Assembly (NCBI GenBank): GCA_012845835.1
Contig: JABAKD010000028.1
Location: 8,745,632-8,809,631, forward strand
Source of the DNA: Undaria pinnatifida
Taxonomy: Eukaryota; Sar; Phaeophyceae; Laminariales; Alariaceae
DNA: 64,000 nucleotides
Reading direction: 5' to 3'
In this document: positions 33,959 through 46,200 of the stretch, one piece after another
How positions within the stretch are numbered: the first letter of the stretch is position 1
How the letters are laid out: each line of letters starts with the position of its first letter
Notes under the pieces: model-generated
The model's input: the letters and a program-made list of their open reading frames with translations, nothing else
What the model was told of the DNA's origin: nothing
Databases searched by the model: none
Position numbers and translations under genes: made by a program

Positions 33959-35222
33959 GGGCTCTTCACGGGTCATGACCCGACCCGCGGCGGTTTCAAA
34001 ATCTCGCGGGTCGGGTCGGGTCGGGTCAAGAGGTTTTCAAAATCTCGCGGGTCGGGTCGGGTCATGACCGACGAGATACGGGTCACTCGCGGGTCAAGCT
34101 ATCATGACCCGCGAGTTGTTTTCGGCTGACCCGCGGGTCAAACGCGCAGATCTGGCCCGCGGATCCGCCATTTTCAAACTTATTACAGCTGAGGGTCATT
34201 GCCGTGCAGGCGCCCCGCGGGTCCGACCCGCGGGTCCGTAAATAAAATACAAAACTTTCCGCTTCCTGCCTCTCTCGTGCCGATGCTCCGATCATATGTC
34301 ATCACAGCGTGCAGAACAATCACCAGGCAATACCCCTAGCTACTCGTACCAAGGCATACAGCAGTGTGACGCGAATCCCGCACCGGCTGAAGCCGTAACA
34401 GCAGTAGTAATATTACGGTCATACCAGTACGAAATGTGAAACGTAAAAAGGCAAGGAAGGGCAGACGTCGTCGACGCAGCAGCAGCAGCAGCAGCACTTG
34501 CAGCAGCAAGCACCAGCACCAGACCCCGGTTTCTCGCGGATTGCAGCCCCTGCTGACAGACCCACCGCCCCAGTTGTGGGCTTGATGCCGGAGGCGGCTC
34601 AGCTAGGCTGCCTGCCGTGGCCGGAGACTGCACTTATAACTAGCTCGCTTGTCGGGTCGCCCGTCGGGTCGACCCGGTGGTCCAGCGGTACGGGTATGCC
34701 TATGCATGTGGGTTGCGGTTTCTTTCCCAATTTTCGCGCGCACACCACATGACATAATCATCAGCTGCAAACAACGCCGGTAAAAAAAGCAGAGAACACG
34801 ACATACTGGGAAAAGTACGAGGGACCAAGCACCAACCAACCGACCGAGCTATACCATGCTTTGACCCGTGACTTTTCGACTTTGACCCATGAGAAATGTC
34901 ACGGGTTAAGTCGACCCGACCCGCATGAAACCCGCATCGCGCGGGTCACCCGAATTGTGGCAGGTCGGGTCGGGTCGGGTCAGGAGGATTTCAAAACCGC
35001 GCGGGTCGGGTCGGGTCGGGTCAGGAGGTTTTCAAAATCTCGTGGGTCGGGTCGGGTCGGGTCAAGACGTCTCGAAATTCTCGCGGGTCGGGTCGGGTCG
35101 GGTCGGGTCAAGACGTCTCGAAATTCTCACGGGTCGGGTCGGGTCAGCGGACCCGACCCGATCTACTGACCCGACCCGACCCGACCCGACCCGCGAGATT
35201 TGACCCGACACGTGAAAAGCCC
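33959..35222. mobile_element. Non-autonomous hAT-like element rich in GGGTC repeats
   Basis: The left end GGGCTCTTCACGGGTC (33959) and the reverse complement of the right end, GGGCTTTTCACGTGTC (ending 35222), form terminal inverted repeats with two mismatches in 16. The flanks are TGAAAATA (33951-33958) and TGAAAAAA (35223-35230), a near-perfect 8-bp duplication. Terminal GGGCT-type ends and an 8-bp duplication fit hAT transposons. Subterminal regions (33968-34240 and 34650-35215) are arrays of GGGTC and GACCC with a recurring spacer TTTTCAAAATCTCGCGGGTC. The centre holds a (CAG)n tract at about 34478-34510 and no transposase. Frames such as VGSGRV... over the arrays are artefacts. Confidence 0.7.
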
Positions 35223-35248
35223 TGAAAAAAACGAATTACGATTTTCAG

Positions 35249-35385
35249 TGCTCTTCGTTAACCTGGGCCCTTTCTGCGACGAGCTGGTGGTGAAGGGGGA
35301 TGATTGCCCATCCTGGCGTGGATCACTCGTCGAGAAGTTCAACATCTGGCTCAACGAGACAAGAAGAGTATTGTACCTATTCTGA
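35249..35385 (+). CDS. Possible exon of an unrecognised gene
   Basis: After a good acceptor (cgattttcag) the plus strand reads LFVNLGPFCDELVVKGDDC, then PSWRGSLVEKFNIWLNETRR, and ends at TGA 35383-35385. The residue composition (Trp, Cys, mixed hydrophobics) is more protein-like than the antisense frame. It begins 27 bp after the hAT-like element, so if real, the element sits in the preceding intron. The protein family is not recognised, and no partner exon was found upstream. Confidence 0.3.
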
Positions 35386-35710
35386 AATTGCTGATTCCCA
35401 CACGAAACAAAAAAAAAACATCAAAAACAACCACGATAGAACGACCGCGCACGGAACAACTGCTGTTTTTTTTGCCGGTTGAAATCCACCTTTCGCCCAT
35501 TTCTGATTTGTTTTCCACCACGCAAATTTTTCAAGCTTCACTGCATAGGAGTCGCCCGTACGAAAACTCACCCACATGGTACATTAAAAGTACCAACAAC
35601 GCAGCTTGCCAAGATGAGTATCGACACCAAATTCGTCGAACTCACAGTTGACGTCCTTAAAAAAACTGTAGAAAGTCCTCATCGTGCGAGTCCTCGTCCT
35701 GGACACGCAC

Positions 35711-36560
35711 TCATGAGATTACCACTTCTTTACGATTCTCCACCACGACGGGGAGAGAGCGAACCGTCCCCGGGAGGGCGCCTCCCCACACTCCGCTTCT
35801 CGAGCTGCGGACAAGAACATGGTTTTCACTACCACCAGGTACATCTTATTTGCCCACAGGAAGTCAGATGTTGGATGCTTGGATTTCGTTCTTGCGCACT
35901 CCCCTTGGCACTTCCCGGAGATGAACCTTGTACTGTAGTACGTATCATATACCAGGTAGCAGTGTCTTCAGTGCGGGTCATGATGGCAAACATGTTTCAA
36001 CGGTTCAGCTGGTACAAGATTAGGATTGTGCGCAAAGACTCCGGAGCCTTCAGCCAGGTACGTGGCACAGTTACGACCAACTTGTATCTCCTCTCGGACC
36101 AAAAAAACAATAAACAGCACATCCCAGTCCCGCAATGCCTACCCTCTGGCCTACCCTTAAGGATACACCCCCACCTGAGCTCGTTTGCTGCGGCATAATC
36201 TTCAGCTGCCCTCTCCAGCAAGCCCATCTTCAGGCAGGCAAGCCCGCTTGAACACTTCCTCTCTATGGCAACCTCGCGAGCATCCAAAGATTTCCAGTAC
36301 TCCTCTTCCAGCTCCTTCACGCGTCGGTCAGCGGCCTCTATCTGCCGGGCGTTCTCCTCAGGAATCTCGTCTCTTCTCAGACGAACCCCCGTGGGCGCCC
36401 GTCCCGAGGTGTCGGCTATACATGAAGTGTGGGGGGCTGCGGGAGGTGAGGGTTGATGGGCAGAGTAGCCACGACACCAAACCGATGGAAAAACATAACC
36501 CGACCCTCTTGTCGGTAGCGTCAGCAAGGCTGTCACGAAACTCGCTGGTCTTAGGCCCAT
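35711..36560 (-). CDS. Host gene model, two exons: coiled-coil/TPR-like protein
   Basis: From ATG 36560 (MGLRPASFVTALLTL...) exon 1 runs to a donor at 36175 (CTCAG|GTGGGG). Its N-terminus is hydrophobic or basic and could be a signal or transit peptide (not proven). An alpha-helical, charged stretch follows (EENARQIEAADRRVKELEEE), and then SGLACLKMGLLERAAEDYAA, which looks like a TPR helix pair. A good acceptor (cttgtccgcag) opens exon 2 at 35814. In phase it gives SRSGVWGGALPGTVRSL and stops at TGA 35711-35713. The total would be about 160 residues. Weak points: exon 2 is not confirmed by family knowledge, and a plus-strand frame from ATG 35614 (MSIDTKFVELTVDVLKK) overlaps it. The gene is divergent from the DUF4442 gene, with 657 bp between start codons. 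Confidence 0.45.
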
Positions 36561-37217
36561 GGCGAACAACACGCTAACACCACAAAGCAAAGAGCAATGC
36601 ACAGCGCACTCTGATCAGCGGATTCCAAAAGAGCAAAACAAGCTGAAACCAGAAACCACAGAGGACACGCGCAAGCCGCCGGTGTTGCATGTTGCACCCC
36701 TCAAATTGCCGCGCGAATAATCTAGATATAGACCATAATTCCTGCCCCTACTCATGGTAGGGGACTAAAATATAAAATCGGGACTCCTTTGAGAGGCTGG
36801 AACCATACCAACACTCCTTGGAAGCTCTTAACTTCCACTGACTGTACTTTTTGCTTTGTAAAAATGTGGCAGAGTGCAAGGTGTACTTCGTGCTATCACT
36901 AGAGCTCACCAAAACAGCAGATAATGGCTCACGTCGATTTAGGACGCAACCACGTCGCTGAAAGTTGCATTTGTGCTTCCAGGATTAGGTTTCCACAGCT
37001 TTTGCCTAAATTCAAAATTGCAAATTTGATACGATACATACGTTCTTGTGAGCTGGAGTCTGAAGCTCCCTCTACTACACAGCAGAACCACCGTACCACT
37101 GGTACGTAGCGCGTGCTCCAAAACCTCCCACCTGCACAGCAACAGCAGTGCAACAGCAGTACAACAACTGAGCAAAGCACACGTCGCACGCAAGGTCGGG
37201 AAGGCAAAGGCGTTAGG
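36561..37217. promoter_or_regulatory. Shared intergenic region between divergent gene models
   Basis: The 657 bp between the two start codons should hold both promoters. It contains a short inverted repeat CCCCTAC...GTAGGGG (36746-36763), a TATA-like AAAATATAAAAT at about 36767, and CAG-type triplets near 37135-37165. The promoter role is inferred from position only. Confidence 0.3.
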
Positions 37218-40200
37218 ATGGCGAACTTGAATCGAATAGCGTCAATGGTAGGAAAGATCAAGGCAAACCTTCCCACCAGCTTGCAACCTTGGGCGCTCAG
37301 CTTGATGTTCAACTCGCAGGTAAAACAACACTTGATGTGATGGAAGTGAATCTCGTAGCTTTGTGTGTGTGCTGTTATACAAAAGTTTTGAGGGCAAAGC
37401 AATCCACGCAACCGTCGAGGCAAACTAGAGGATGCTGTGCGTAGCGTATCTCCCATTTAGCTTTGCACCTCCTCTCAATGTCCAATGTCTTCCAGCGCGC
37501 AGAATGCCCAACGCCCGCTGTCTCTCCGCGTTTGGAAAACGAAAATAGGAAAAGGATCTCTCTCCACTCGTGCCACAACACGGATACGAGGTTCATGTTC
37601 GCAGCCGCTATCCCGCTATCCTTTCTTATTTTTAGCCGGTTGATGCACTGTCACGCAGAAGTGTCACACAGAAATGCCACACAAGTCGCTCGTCACACAG
37701 CAGTCAAGGGCAGGGCGGAGAGTGTAAATCTGATGTTACACCGTCATACCTGCTACCTGGTACTTCGTACCAGGTATTAAATAGTCAACCCCCAATTGTA
37801 TGTCGTCTTTCGTTTTTGGCGACATCCGAGATTGGAGATACCTTTCCTCACGCAGGCTCAGTTCTATATTACAAGGGCTCCGCATGGGTGCCGGCATATC
37901 GCCGGCACCCATGCTTCGGGTAGGGCAGGGCAGCACCTCGAATTGTTCGACGCAATACTTGATATAGTAAAAAAAAAGCCACCATACACACAATCATAAT
38001 ATACTCTAGCCAAGAGTTCGATATAGACTAGCAATCACAGCAATAATGGACTACTTGTTGGTACCGTTTTTTATGTGAGTCCGATTCCGAGCGTCATCAG
38101 AGTTCTGCTGCAACATTTCGCCGACGCTTTAACTCGCACCAGGTATATAGTTTGGGATCAACGAGGCCTCTCAGCTGCGATCAGCCGGAGACTCTCAACC
38201 AGGGCTACTACCCCCGCGTTGATTCGATGGTAATCAACGCGGCACCTCGTCGCAGAGTATTTGCCTTGGTAAAATAAACACCTCAAAATAAAACAGATGT
38301 CGTTGTCGGCGTGTCTCGCGCACAATGATGGGCGGGCGGGATGGTCTGTTTTCCCTAACCGCTTCCTACTCTCTCTAGCTGCTGCACGGGAGCGGACGAT
38401 GCATGTGGGATCGTCTTGCTTTCTCTGTACATATATCAGGCTTTTCTCCCACCCCGGGAACGGCATTCTTCCGTCCCCGGCGTTGCTCCAATATTTCTGC
38501 TGTAACATTTCGCCGGCGCATTTAGTTTGGGATCAAGGCCTCTCTGCTGCGGCATGAGATCACACCCATACTTGTTGCCCCTTTGCCCTTCTCTCAGGGC
38601 ACAGTTTATTTGTCTCTTGTTAGCATCCTTCCTTCGAGTTTCTTGTCGTCCTTATGATATCCAAACTTCTATAGTACCTTGACCCCTAGTAGATTCGGCT
38701 TCGATATTCCCGTGCACGCGCTGTGTACGAACATGCAAACTTTGCGGACAGCTGCAGGACGTCCACCTCTATGAACGCCGTTTGGCGAGAACGCTTCACC
38801 CCCGCCACGGCGGCGGAGGCTGTTAAACCCTCTGTGTCTGTTTGTGCGATGGTTGCGGACTGTCACCCCATGTACTCCATAAAAATGCCCATGGCCGTAC
38901 GGTCCATCTTATGGCTCCCCGCCCCTCCCAACCGGGAGAGCGCAAGGTGTACCGCTTCATGTTCTCCGTGCCCGCCGCCCGCAAATGGATCTGGAGGTTG
39001 GTGGTCATCTGCGCCGGCGTGAACGCCCCATATCTCATATTGCCGCATTCTACAACACTCGGGCACAAGAATCCTGACCTCGATGTCAGTGACCCGTGCA
39101 TGGATGCCGCCTTCTGTCAGTACTCTACCACGGCTGCGACCATGCAAGTTTTGCCGCAGTCTAGGCTCTTCCTTACCACGACTGCTTGGGAGGAACTTCG
39201 CAACATCTTCCGAACAGAGAACCGAAAATGAACCTCTCGCTTCCCGTCATTTGCAGCAATTTCGACGCAACCGCTACCGACACCTTGACACCGCACTTCC
39301 CTCTGTATATAGTGTCACGCAAAAGACGACCACGTCCCGAATCAATGCCATGCGTTCTGCTGCTGTGGGCAGCCTCTATGTGCGACGGCGCGTGTCCCAC
39401 ACTAGATGATGCAGCTAGACTGCCACCGACGGAGGTCCCTGCTTTACCCCCACCTCGATAAATCCTAGCACACGCGAACTGATCCTTTTGTGTCTGGCGA
39501 CAAAACGTGTCGAGTGCGTTTCTTATGATGTTTTTACTCAATCGAGCATCCGGGGCCAGCAAGGTAATTGACCGTGTCTGAGGCGTGTTCTCTTCGTAGC
39601 CAATGAGAGGCGCGCGCTGAGCCAGGTTCTGAAATATACATTGCATGATATAATATTAGTATCATCTAGATCCGAGCCTCCCAGATCCACTGTCTGTGTG
39701 TTGTATGATCGTGGAGAGACGTGCTCGAGATTTTATAGACGGAAATAAAAACATGTCATTTTTGTCTGATCGCTCATTGACCAGGATCCGTACACAAAAT
39801 AGGCGTCACCCGGGCACGATAGGGTCTCACGCCGGGATCGGAATCCATTCACACATCTACAACACCGACAACCCAGGGACGAACACGGATATCATCCAGG
39901 TTGATGCCTCCCAGCAAAACCCGCCGCCGCTGTCCAGAATCGTTCGACTGACAAGCGGAGTAGGGGTCGGGCGTCGTCCAACAAGCGCACCGGTCGCTCG
40001 CCGTCGAGCAGCCGCCCCGAGATTTGTACCCACCCTGCGTGCCGCAACAAGCAGGGTCATTCGACACAGCAATGCTGGACACGCGCATGTCCTGCCGTCG
40101 ACGCCAAATGAGGGTTTGGGGTAACCCAGGTTCGACTCGCGACTTGCAACAACTTCTCTTCTTGTCTTTCGTAGCGTGGAGGACACGCCAGGTTGGGGCA

Positions 40201-43200
40201 AGGTTCGACGGCGAACCAAGCGACGGTAACGATAGAAGTGCTTCGAGGCAACGAGAGGTGCTTCGGAGGCAACACAGAGAGTCTACAGTGATTACTTGTC
40301 AGCGGGAAACGTGATTACCCGCCTCTCTGTCACCAGAATCTACGGAGACTCCACGACAACTTTTAGTACAACAAGACAACACGTCTGGAACGGCTACCGT
40401 TCATACAAATCTTCACGAGAAGATCTGTCTCCGTAACGGTAGAAAGTGTACCTGCGACCCATGTATATACACTTCGAAGTATATTAAAAAAAACGTTTGT
40501 AAAGTCCGAAGCAGAATTGGTTACAAAGCGAGTAAAACAACCCTGCCGAGAAAAACAAACTTTCCCGTACCTGAAAAGCTTCCAAAAGTTTTTGAAAAAA
40601 TGTCGATAATCTGGCTTCATTGTTAAGAAGAGGGGACGCGGCTTGGCCGTGTTAGGGGGGGTTGCCGGTCTCACAATAGCGATCAGAGCAAAACCGAGCG
40701 CGCCAGGGCGTTTTCGATTAAATCTACTATGCCATGTGACTTATGTTTTTCGTCTCTGCTTGGCTGTTAACTCGAGGTTGATGAGTATTAGCGAAAACCT
40801 GACGATGTGTTCATGATCCCCACCACGTATATCCTGGAAAAATTCAGCGCCATCGAGGCATTTTTCTAACCCGGAGATTTTTCACCCGCATCCCCATTCC
40901 CATGCTCTCTTGATTGGCTGCTACTCGAGAGCGATAAGTCATGTCGACAATCCGACGACGGATTCATGATCCCCACACCCGAATTAATATACCATGAAAA
41001 AATTCAGAGCCATCGAGGTATTTTTCAAAACCGGGGATTTTTACCCGCATCCCCGTTTTCGGGCATTATCGTATTATTCCCGTTACAGCTGGTAAAAATC
41101 CGTTGAAACCCAACATCAACCCCAACATCAACCGACCTAATATTGTCAAACTATATGAACCGTACCAGCATGGGTAAATCTATCGGCTATAATGTTTTGT
41201 GAGATGAAAGGGGATTTGTCACTACCACCCCGCCCCCCCCCCCAAACATCCAGGGTACTGTCATTCTCGGGTGTCGCCTTTTCTGTCCTTTGTGCATTTG
41301 TTATTTATAAAATGTTGAAAAACGCCGGCTGTGAGTACGACCGATTGAATGAAAATATATATATTGTAGTGGTACGGCCACGGCTCCGCCCGTGGCGCTC
41401 GATCTGGCTGCGTTCATCGCCCATAGTGAAAGGATAACGTAGGGCATAGTGCGGTAGTACTCATCGTATTTATAGCATGCTGTGATTCACCACTGTGGAC
41501 GCAAAAGTACGGACCATTGCGGTATAAATGTAAATTCCAACCGGTTCTTACATTTCCGTCCGTAGTCACTGAATGGCAGTATTTATGTCGTACGTGGCAT
41601 GCATAATCAGAACAACACGTGTACGAAGTATGTTATTGTACTCCGCCACGGCGAAACAGTTGTACTGGTACTGCTACCACCACTACCACTTGTACTGCTG
41701 ATAATGCTACGGTGCAGTATAAACTGCTTCCTGCTACTTATTAGTCCCGAGCAAAGAATATTCCACAGTCCCCATTGCGCAGGTCTAACACGCCTGTATA
41801 ATCAGCAATCAATGGATGGGGAGGGGGTTTCCACACTGTGCGGGGCGGTATCTACCAAGGGGAACACTCTTTGGGTTGTTGGATTTGTGTACAAGTATGT
41901 ATGAAAAGGTTTTTGGCCCGGGGGCACGGGCCTTATCCTCCCGTGCGGCGGGACCTCGACGTTGGGCCCAGGAGCAACTCTCACAGCGCGCAGGCTCTAT
42001 GAGTCCCAGCCAATCAACACTCAGTGGATGGGGCTGGGGTTTCCACAACATGCGAGGCGGTATCAACGCGAGGAATCAGTGCTTTCGTCCCCGCGTTGTT
42101 GGATTTGAATATGTAAGGAAATGTTTATGGCCCGGGGATGGGAAAGGATCCTCCCCGGGTGCGGCGTGAACTCGACGTTGGCCCGAGGGGTAATTCTCGC
42201 AGCGCGCTGGCTCTATGAGCCCCAGCCAATCAGCGATCAGCGGATGGAGGTGAGGTTTCCACGCCGTGCGGGGCGGTATCGATCCGGGGGTCTCTGTTTT
42301 CGTCCCCGGATTGTTAGAGTTGTGTATGTGTGCAGCATTTCTGACCCGGGGATGAAAAATTATCCTCCCCGGGTGCGGCAGGAGTTCGACATTGGCCCGA
42401 GGGGCAACTCTCGCAGGGCGCTGGCTCCATGAACCCCAGCCAATCAACAATCAGTAGATGGAGGTGGGGTTTCCACACCGTGCGGGGCGACATCGACCGG
42501 GAAGACCACCATTTCGTCCCCGGCTTGTTGGAGTTGTTGGTGTAACGAAGGATTTATGAACCGGGGATGAAAATTAATCCTCCCCGGGTGCGGCGGGACC
42601 CCGACGTTGGCCCGAGGGGCAACTCTCGCAGCGTGCTGGCCCCATGAGCCCCAGCCGATCAACAATCAGTGGATGGGGGTGGGGTTTCCACACCGTTCGG
42701 GGCGACATCGATCGGGGAGATGATTTTTTTCGACCCCGTGTTGTTGGAGTTGTATATGTGTGGAAGGCTCCCTGATCTGGGGATGGAACAATATCCTCCC
42801 CTGGCGCCGCCGACTCCAGGAGTCACACAGCCTATCAGCGATCAGTTGATGGAGTCGGGGTTCCTACACTGTGCGAAGCGGTGTGGATCCGGGGGTCGCC
42901 ATTTTCGTCCCCACTTGGTCGGAGTAGTAGAGAAATGGAGGGATTCCTGAACTGGGGATGGGAATCTTTCCTTCCCGCCTACGACGGAACCTCGATGATA
43001 CCATGGCTGGAATATTCCTGTTCAGCATCATCCTTCTAGAACCGCGCCAGCGTCTGGCAGGGATTTGATAGGCCACTCAGCGGCCAGAATCGACGTTCAA
43101 AATTGTAGTTCAGCAAGGCTGGCTTGATCGCAGTGAGGACTGCCTCGGGATTGTCGGGAATGCTCAGCACGCAATGGCGACGGCTCGGCACAGCACGAGG

Positions 43201-46200
43201 CTTGGCGTTCTGCCGGTTGTGTCGCCCATCCTCCCTGCCCATGCGGCAAGACGGGGCTGAACCGCTCTGAGTGGCGAGACCATGATGACAGACAGACAGA
43301 AAGACAGACAGACGGACAGACGTATTTTGGGTATTATAATAAGGATCATGGTCAAATAGCTTTTCCATTATTCAATTGCCGTGAACGGTAGACGAGACAT
43401 TTCATACTCACTCGCAGAGCTTACCTAGAGCATCCCTACGAGTGCATCGGTGCTTCGGTTTCGTTGTAGAATCGACCGGTCGATCTAGTGACCAACAACG
43501 ACCAATGACCGATAACCACCGGTACAACCGGGTAACAAATTCGATCGTAACCACCTTGTACTTGGTCAACCTGGTGCACAGCAATACCTCGGCCTAGCGC
43601 ACAGGTAGAAACATCTACGGTATGCAGTAGTGCCTCGGCTTTCACCCAGCGCATGAATGCTGGCAAATATACCTGGGATCTCCTTTCCGCCATGCCGCCG
43701 TTTCTAACGGTGCAAATGTCAAAGTACAACATCAAAACCCAAAAAAACGTTTTACTCCTACCGATATGATACGATACGCCTGTTGGCAAGAAACAGGTTA
43801 AGCTGGCGGGGACGGTGGGCGTGCGAGTGGAGGAGCTCACGCCCAGCAGGTCTGTGGTCAAGATCGCGAATACAAGAAAGGCGAGTAAATGGGTGCTACT
43901 GTCGCCTTACCTAGAAGTAACACGTGTCACGCTTGCAAACACGCGCGTGCATGCGCTTCCAAGTACACACGCGGGTGCGTTACGTTTCTGGGCTGCCGCG
44001 TGACCCGAGGTTATTTCAGGAGCGCAAGGTGCGCACCGCCCAGCCCTGATGGCTGATTTAAACGTGCCAAGCTCGAAGCGGTACCTGCGGGCTTAGGCTT
44101 TCAGGAAATATTTGTACTTCGTATACAGTTGGTACCCCGATTAAGAGCGCCCAAGATGAGAGCATTTTTCGGGACTTAAGAGCGGTCAAATCGGCATGTC
44201 CCGCCATACTAAAATCGATATATTGCCGACTACAGATAGGAGCAGAGCGTACTTAAGAGCGCCTGTTTCGGCTGCTCACAGGGTTCTCTTAAATCGGGGT
44301 ACCCACTGTAGTGCAACAACGACCCAATGTGTTGCTTACTGTAGGTTACATACCGGTACTTTTTTTTTTGTGCATGCGTTCAAGCGTCACCTGTACGTAG
44401 CTTGACTTATCATGTAAAGACGGATCCAAAATATGGAGATCGCTGGGTGTGACGTGCCCTTGATAGAGGTTACATCGACCTGCCACAACTGTGACAAGAA
44501 GGGGAATTCCGCGCGTAACGGCTGAAAGGTGACGACTAAAAGGACAAGGCGAACCGCGTCAAGAAATCATCTGAGACCCACGAGAAGCAGAAAGATAGTG
44601 TTCCTTCGACGGGTGAGGCAGGACCCAAAGCCGCCGTTGGACAGGAGTTGTGTTTCTCATCTCTCACAGCGATGCATATTGTTGCGAGCAGAGAGGGCCA
44701 CGCCCATCGCAGGACGGCGTTGCTCACGTCGTGTCTGTGCCGAGCGCTAGCTTCCCTCCCGCTACCGACGGGGAGAAGCCATCCCTCAACTTCGATAACG
44801 GCTTACACAGTTCACGCACACGGAACTGGTAGCGGATGGTGGCGGGAAGGGATTGCATTCCAACGCCGAAAGATTCACGATGCTGGTAAAAAGCGACGCG
44901 CCGGATGACTAGGTAGAGGGCGAGCTGGTTCCAGGACTGCGGCCCAGCGTGAGGGACTACAAGAACCTGATTGGGAAATCGGTTGGAATTTCATGGGCTC
45001 AGGCCTTGCTGTTTTGCTAAAGGGCCACCTATTTTCCTCACAAGGTCGTTTTTGTTTTCAACATGAATTACCTTGAGCACCGCTACTGCCCAGCTTTCGA
45101 TAACTCTTCGTCTGCTCCCCACCCTGTCCTCTTGAGCAGCAACTATCAACACCGCTGGCCTTGGGTCACCAGTACAGCACCTCTTTCTACACCTGAATGT
45201 ATAGCGAAGCTCAAGAGTCCACCCAGCAATGACTCGAGCGTATGCCTCGAGAGCTGTATTTAGCTGGTTCAACGGCAGCCGGTTTACCCATCGCTCACAC
45301 ACGCTACAGGCTAATAGACACCAACGTGCTTGCTGAAACAGGCGCAGAATCACATCGGCGGTATACACGCGTGTGGGATGGCGTTGGCTGCCGAGTCCGC
45401 GACGGGAATACTCTTGGGGATGAGCGTTCCAGACAGCAGGATGCCCCTCTGCAAGAGCATGGCGGTGGACTTTACGAAGATCGCAAAAGGTACGACGCCC
45501 TGTGTTTTGCTTACAAACCCCACGGTCGTACCAGAAGCAATAGCAATAGCGGAAAGGTTATTTGCTTCATTATCCGCGTATGTTCTAACCCCCCCCCCCC
45601 CCATCTCCCGCCACCGCGTTTACCCAAGAACGAGCACCAAGATGAGCACGAAAAAGAGACGGTCGTGATTTGTGTTTCTGTTTGTGCGTTTTACATTTTG
45701 TTCTGTTGTCGTTTCTTTTTACCCGCTGCCGTGCAATTCGTGTTGGTTCTCGTCGTTCACAGCTTGAAGTGTTTTTGTTGTATCCGCGTTTGGGAAAATA
45801 TGCTACGAAGTGCGATTGCAACACGACCACCACCCAGCCCAGCGCTAGTAGCGCACGCGTACGTGCCCGAATAAGAAACGGCGCCAAACATGCCAGTATT
45901 TTCTTCTAGACGCGTGTGAGAATCGGTGCGAAGTGCGAGCGCGATTCGACCCTGCACAGCACGTAGAAGATTTTCGTCGGGCAGACAACCGCCCTAAGCT
46001 TTCGCTTTCACATATCACACACGGTTCGTAGTCAAGACGCACCTGGTGGTGGACTCAATCGCACCCTTGAGGAGCGAAACGGCCGTGTAATACTCTTTAG
46101 CGATGGTGCGCGTCAATTCCTGGTTCGACAAGAACGGGAAGCGGAGAAAGACATTCGCTTACCGTGCCTTTTACGGCAGAGCAGTTTCGCATATTATCCC

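Noticed and set aside
34861-35203. Repetitive VGSGRV-type protein
   Set aside because: Translation of GGGTC arrays within the hAT-like element. Periodic open frames arise automatically.
42076-42450. 124-residue minus-strand protein with repeats
   Set aside because: It follows the 215-bp satellite period. Equivalent frames recur in neighbouring monomers with stops, so it is not a gene.
44470-44560. Possible Gag zinc knuckle (CHNCDKKGNSARNG)
   Set aside because: Two of the four zinc ligands are missing and no other Gag sequence surrounds it. It may be chance.
45242-45874. 210-residue plus-strand open frame
   Set aside because: It overlaps DUF4442 exon 3 in a different frame and runs through the intron. 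The exon's own frame carries the family motif.
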